Under the pieces are notes generated by a model, which saw only the letters and a program-made list of their open reading frames with translations, made no database searches and was not told the origin of the DNA. 6,374 nt of DNA, taken from positions 1-6,374 of the forward strand of contig JAGUWR010000006.1 in NCBI GenBank assembly GCA_020062265.1, read 5' to 3'. Source of the stretch: Minisyncoccota bacterium (GTDB lineage: Bacteria; Patescibacteriota; Minisyncoccia; UBA6257; GWB1-50-10). The position numbers and the translations under genes are program-made. The stretch's first letter is position 1. Each line of letters begins with the position of its first letter. Below are positions 5,395-6,374 of this stretch, piece by piece.

Positions 5395-5423
5395 CTATTA
5401 ACTAATAACTAATAACTAATAAC
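5382..5423. repeat. Heptamer tandem repeat, 3x TATTAAC then 3x TAATAAC, spanning the groES stop
   Basis: Six consecutive 7-mers without interruption: TATTAAC at 5382, 5389 and 5396, then TAATAAC at 5403, 5410 and 5417. The groES stop TAA (5392-5394) lies in the second unit. Because 7 is not a multiple of 3, the TAA in each unit falls in successive frames, so any three units close all three plus-strand frames. A related tract, TAACAAC TAACAAC TTATAAC, ends parA. Confidence 0.9.
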
Positions 5424-5427
5424 AACA

Positions 5428-5469
5428 GCAACTTATGTTATGGGTTATCAATTATAGGTTATAAGTTGC
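5428..5469 (+). promoter_or_regulatory. Hairpin in the groES-groEL spacer, close to the groEL start
   Basis: GCAACTTAT (5428-5436) and ATAAGTTGC (5461-5469) form a perfect 9-bp stem around a 24-nt loop. The stem ends 8 nt before the groEL ATG, so it would lie over or beside the ribosome binding region. With no T-run after it, it is more likely to affect translation or message stability than to terminate. Role inferred. Confidence 0.6.
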
Positions 5470-5477
5470 GAAAGAAT

Positions 5478-6374
5478 ATGGCAAAACAAATTTTATTCAA
5501 CGAAAACGCCAGATCGGCGTTAAAAAAGGGAATTGATAAACTTGCCGAGGCAGTGCGGATGACTTTGGGTCCCCGCGGCCGGGCAGTGGTCATTGAAAAG
5601 GGCTACGGCGCGCCTCAAGTTACTTTTGACGGCGTTATGGTGGCAAAAGAAATTGAGTTTCAGGATAAATACGAAAATCTTGGCGCTGATTTCATCAAAC
5701 AGGCGGCCGAAAAGACAAATGATGCGGTGGGCGATGGAACAACGACTGCCGTTGTTTTAGCCCACGCGATGATTGATGAAGGGGAGAAAATAATCCGCGA
5801 AAAAGGCTTTAACGTCATCCAACTCGCTGAGGAGATTAAAAAGGCGAGCGAGAAAGTGACAAAACTTCTTGAATCCCAAAAGGAAGCGATTAACGACAAT
5901 AAAAAAATAGAAGAAGTGGCAGCCCTCTCGGCAAAAGATGAGAACATTGGCAAGCTCATTGCCGAAGTGATGACGAAAATTGGCAAGGAGGGCGTGGTCA
6001 CGGTTGAGGACTCAAACACCATCGGCAATTCCTACGAAATGGTGGAGGGTCTTCAGTTTGACCGTGGCTATGTCTCGCCTTATATGATTACCAATGCCGA
6101 AAAAATGGAAGTGGTGTTAGAAGACCCTTACCTTCTTGTGACTGACCGAAAAATTTCGGCAATCGTCGATATTTTACCGCTACTTGAAAAAGTGATTCAG
6201 AGCGGCAAAAAAGAATTTGTAATTATTGCTGATGAGATTGAGGGTGAGGCGTTGGCAACTTTAGTCGTTAATAAGCTCCGCGGCGTTTTCAGCATTCTGG
6301 CGGTTAAAGCACCCGGTTTCGGTGACAGACGCAAGGAAATGCTTCAGGATATTGCGATTGTGACCGGCGCCCAG
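5478..6374 (+). CDS. groEL: Chaperonin GroEL (Hsp60), N-terminal 299 codons, cut by the window edge
   Basis: GroEL is the ATP-driven double-ring folding chamber that works with GroES. The frame runs open to base 6374 with no stop; the full protein is usually about 540 residues, so a little over half is present. Seen: [18 protein letters not shown], the ATP loop TLGPRG (29-34), DGV with catalytic-site Asp51, GDGTTT (85-90, Asp86), the start of the intermediate domain, and the apical domain from about 190 with [11 protein letters not shown] (196-206), [14 protein letters not shown] (214-227), [14 protein letters not shown] (256-269) and [22 protein letters not shown]. Apical residues that bind substrate and GroES in E. 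coli (Tyr199, Tyr203, Leu234, Leu237, Leu259, Val263, Val264) are all matched. Departures: Phe50 where E. coli has ATP-contacting Lys51, Met54 where Ser/Thr is usual, and NV instead of NP at 112-113. ATG 5478 gives the standard N-terminus; no strong Shine-Dalgarno site is seen. Confidence 0.97.
   Translation, partial: MAKQILFNENARSALKKGIDKLAEAVRMTLGPRGRAVVIEKGYGAPQVTFDGVMVAKEIEFQDKYENLGADFIKQAAEKTNDAVGDGTTTAVVLAHAMIDEGEKIIREKGFNVIQLAEEIKKASEKVTKLLESQKEAINDNKKIEEVAALSAKDENIGKLIAEVMTKIGKEGVVTVEDSNTIGNSYEMVEGLQFDRGYVSPYMITNAEKMEVVLEDPYLLVTDRKISAIVDILPLLEKVIQSGKKEFVIIADEIEGEALATLVVNKLRGVFSILAVKAPGFGDRRKEMLQDIAIVTGAQ

Noticed and set aside
5382..5423. Heptamer array as a CRISPR or plasmid iteron array
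   Set aside because: Units are 7 bp with no spacers, and no Cas or replication initiator gene is nearby.
5660..6028. 122-codon minus-strand reading frame, Ser/Phe-rich and membrane-like
   Set aside because: Shadow of groEL; the hydrophobic Ser-rich look comes from reading charged-residue codons in antisense.

Overview
The window looks like chromosomal core-gene DNA from a small-genome bacterium, most likely a member of the Candidate Phyla Radiation (Patescibacteria, Parcubacteria-like). This is an inference from gene style only: a compact Rel without its zinc-finger region, a ParB opening MLGKGLSSLIP, divergent MreB and GroEL sequences, near absence of strong Shine-Dalgarno sites, and TAA-rich short tandem repeats at gene ends. 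No 16S gene or other decisive marker is present. The standard genetic code fits all genes (stops used are TAA and TAG).

Layout. Plus strand, 1-3115: the 3' end of murA (peptidoglycan precursor synthesis), mreB (cell-shape actin), parA and parB (chromosome segregation). They are tightly packed: 5 nt between murA and mreB, 51 nt between mreB and parA, 2 nt between parA and parB. At 3116-3198 a nested inverted repeat fills the convergent gap. Minus strand, 4908-3199: a (p)ppGpp synthetase/hydrolase of the Rel/SpoT family. 4909-5100 is a divergent regulatory region with a good sigma-70-type promoter followed at the expected distance by a degenerate CIRCE-like operator. Plus strand, 5101 to the right edge: groES and the first 299 codons of groEL, separated by heptamer tandem repeats and a hairpin.

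How the genes fit together: the left block links wall synthesis, wall patterning and DNA partition, all needed for growth and division. The right block pairs two stress systems back to back, the stringent-response enzyme and the chaperonin, with promoters that may overlap in their -35 regions. The CIRCE-like site suggests HrcA control of groESL.

I found no mobile-element protein, CRISPR array, tRNA, rRNA or clearly new multi-gene system. The points most worth a second look are the CIRCE-like operator, the altered nucleotide-site residues of MreB, the domain-reduced Rel, the period-7 repeats that contain the stop codons of parA and groES, and the long palindromic element between parB and rel.
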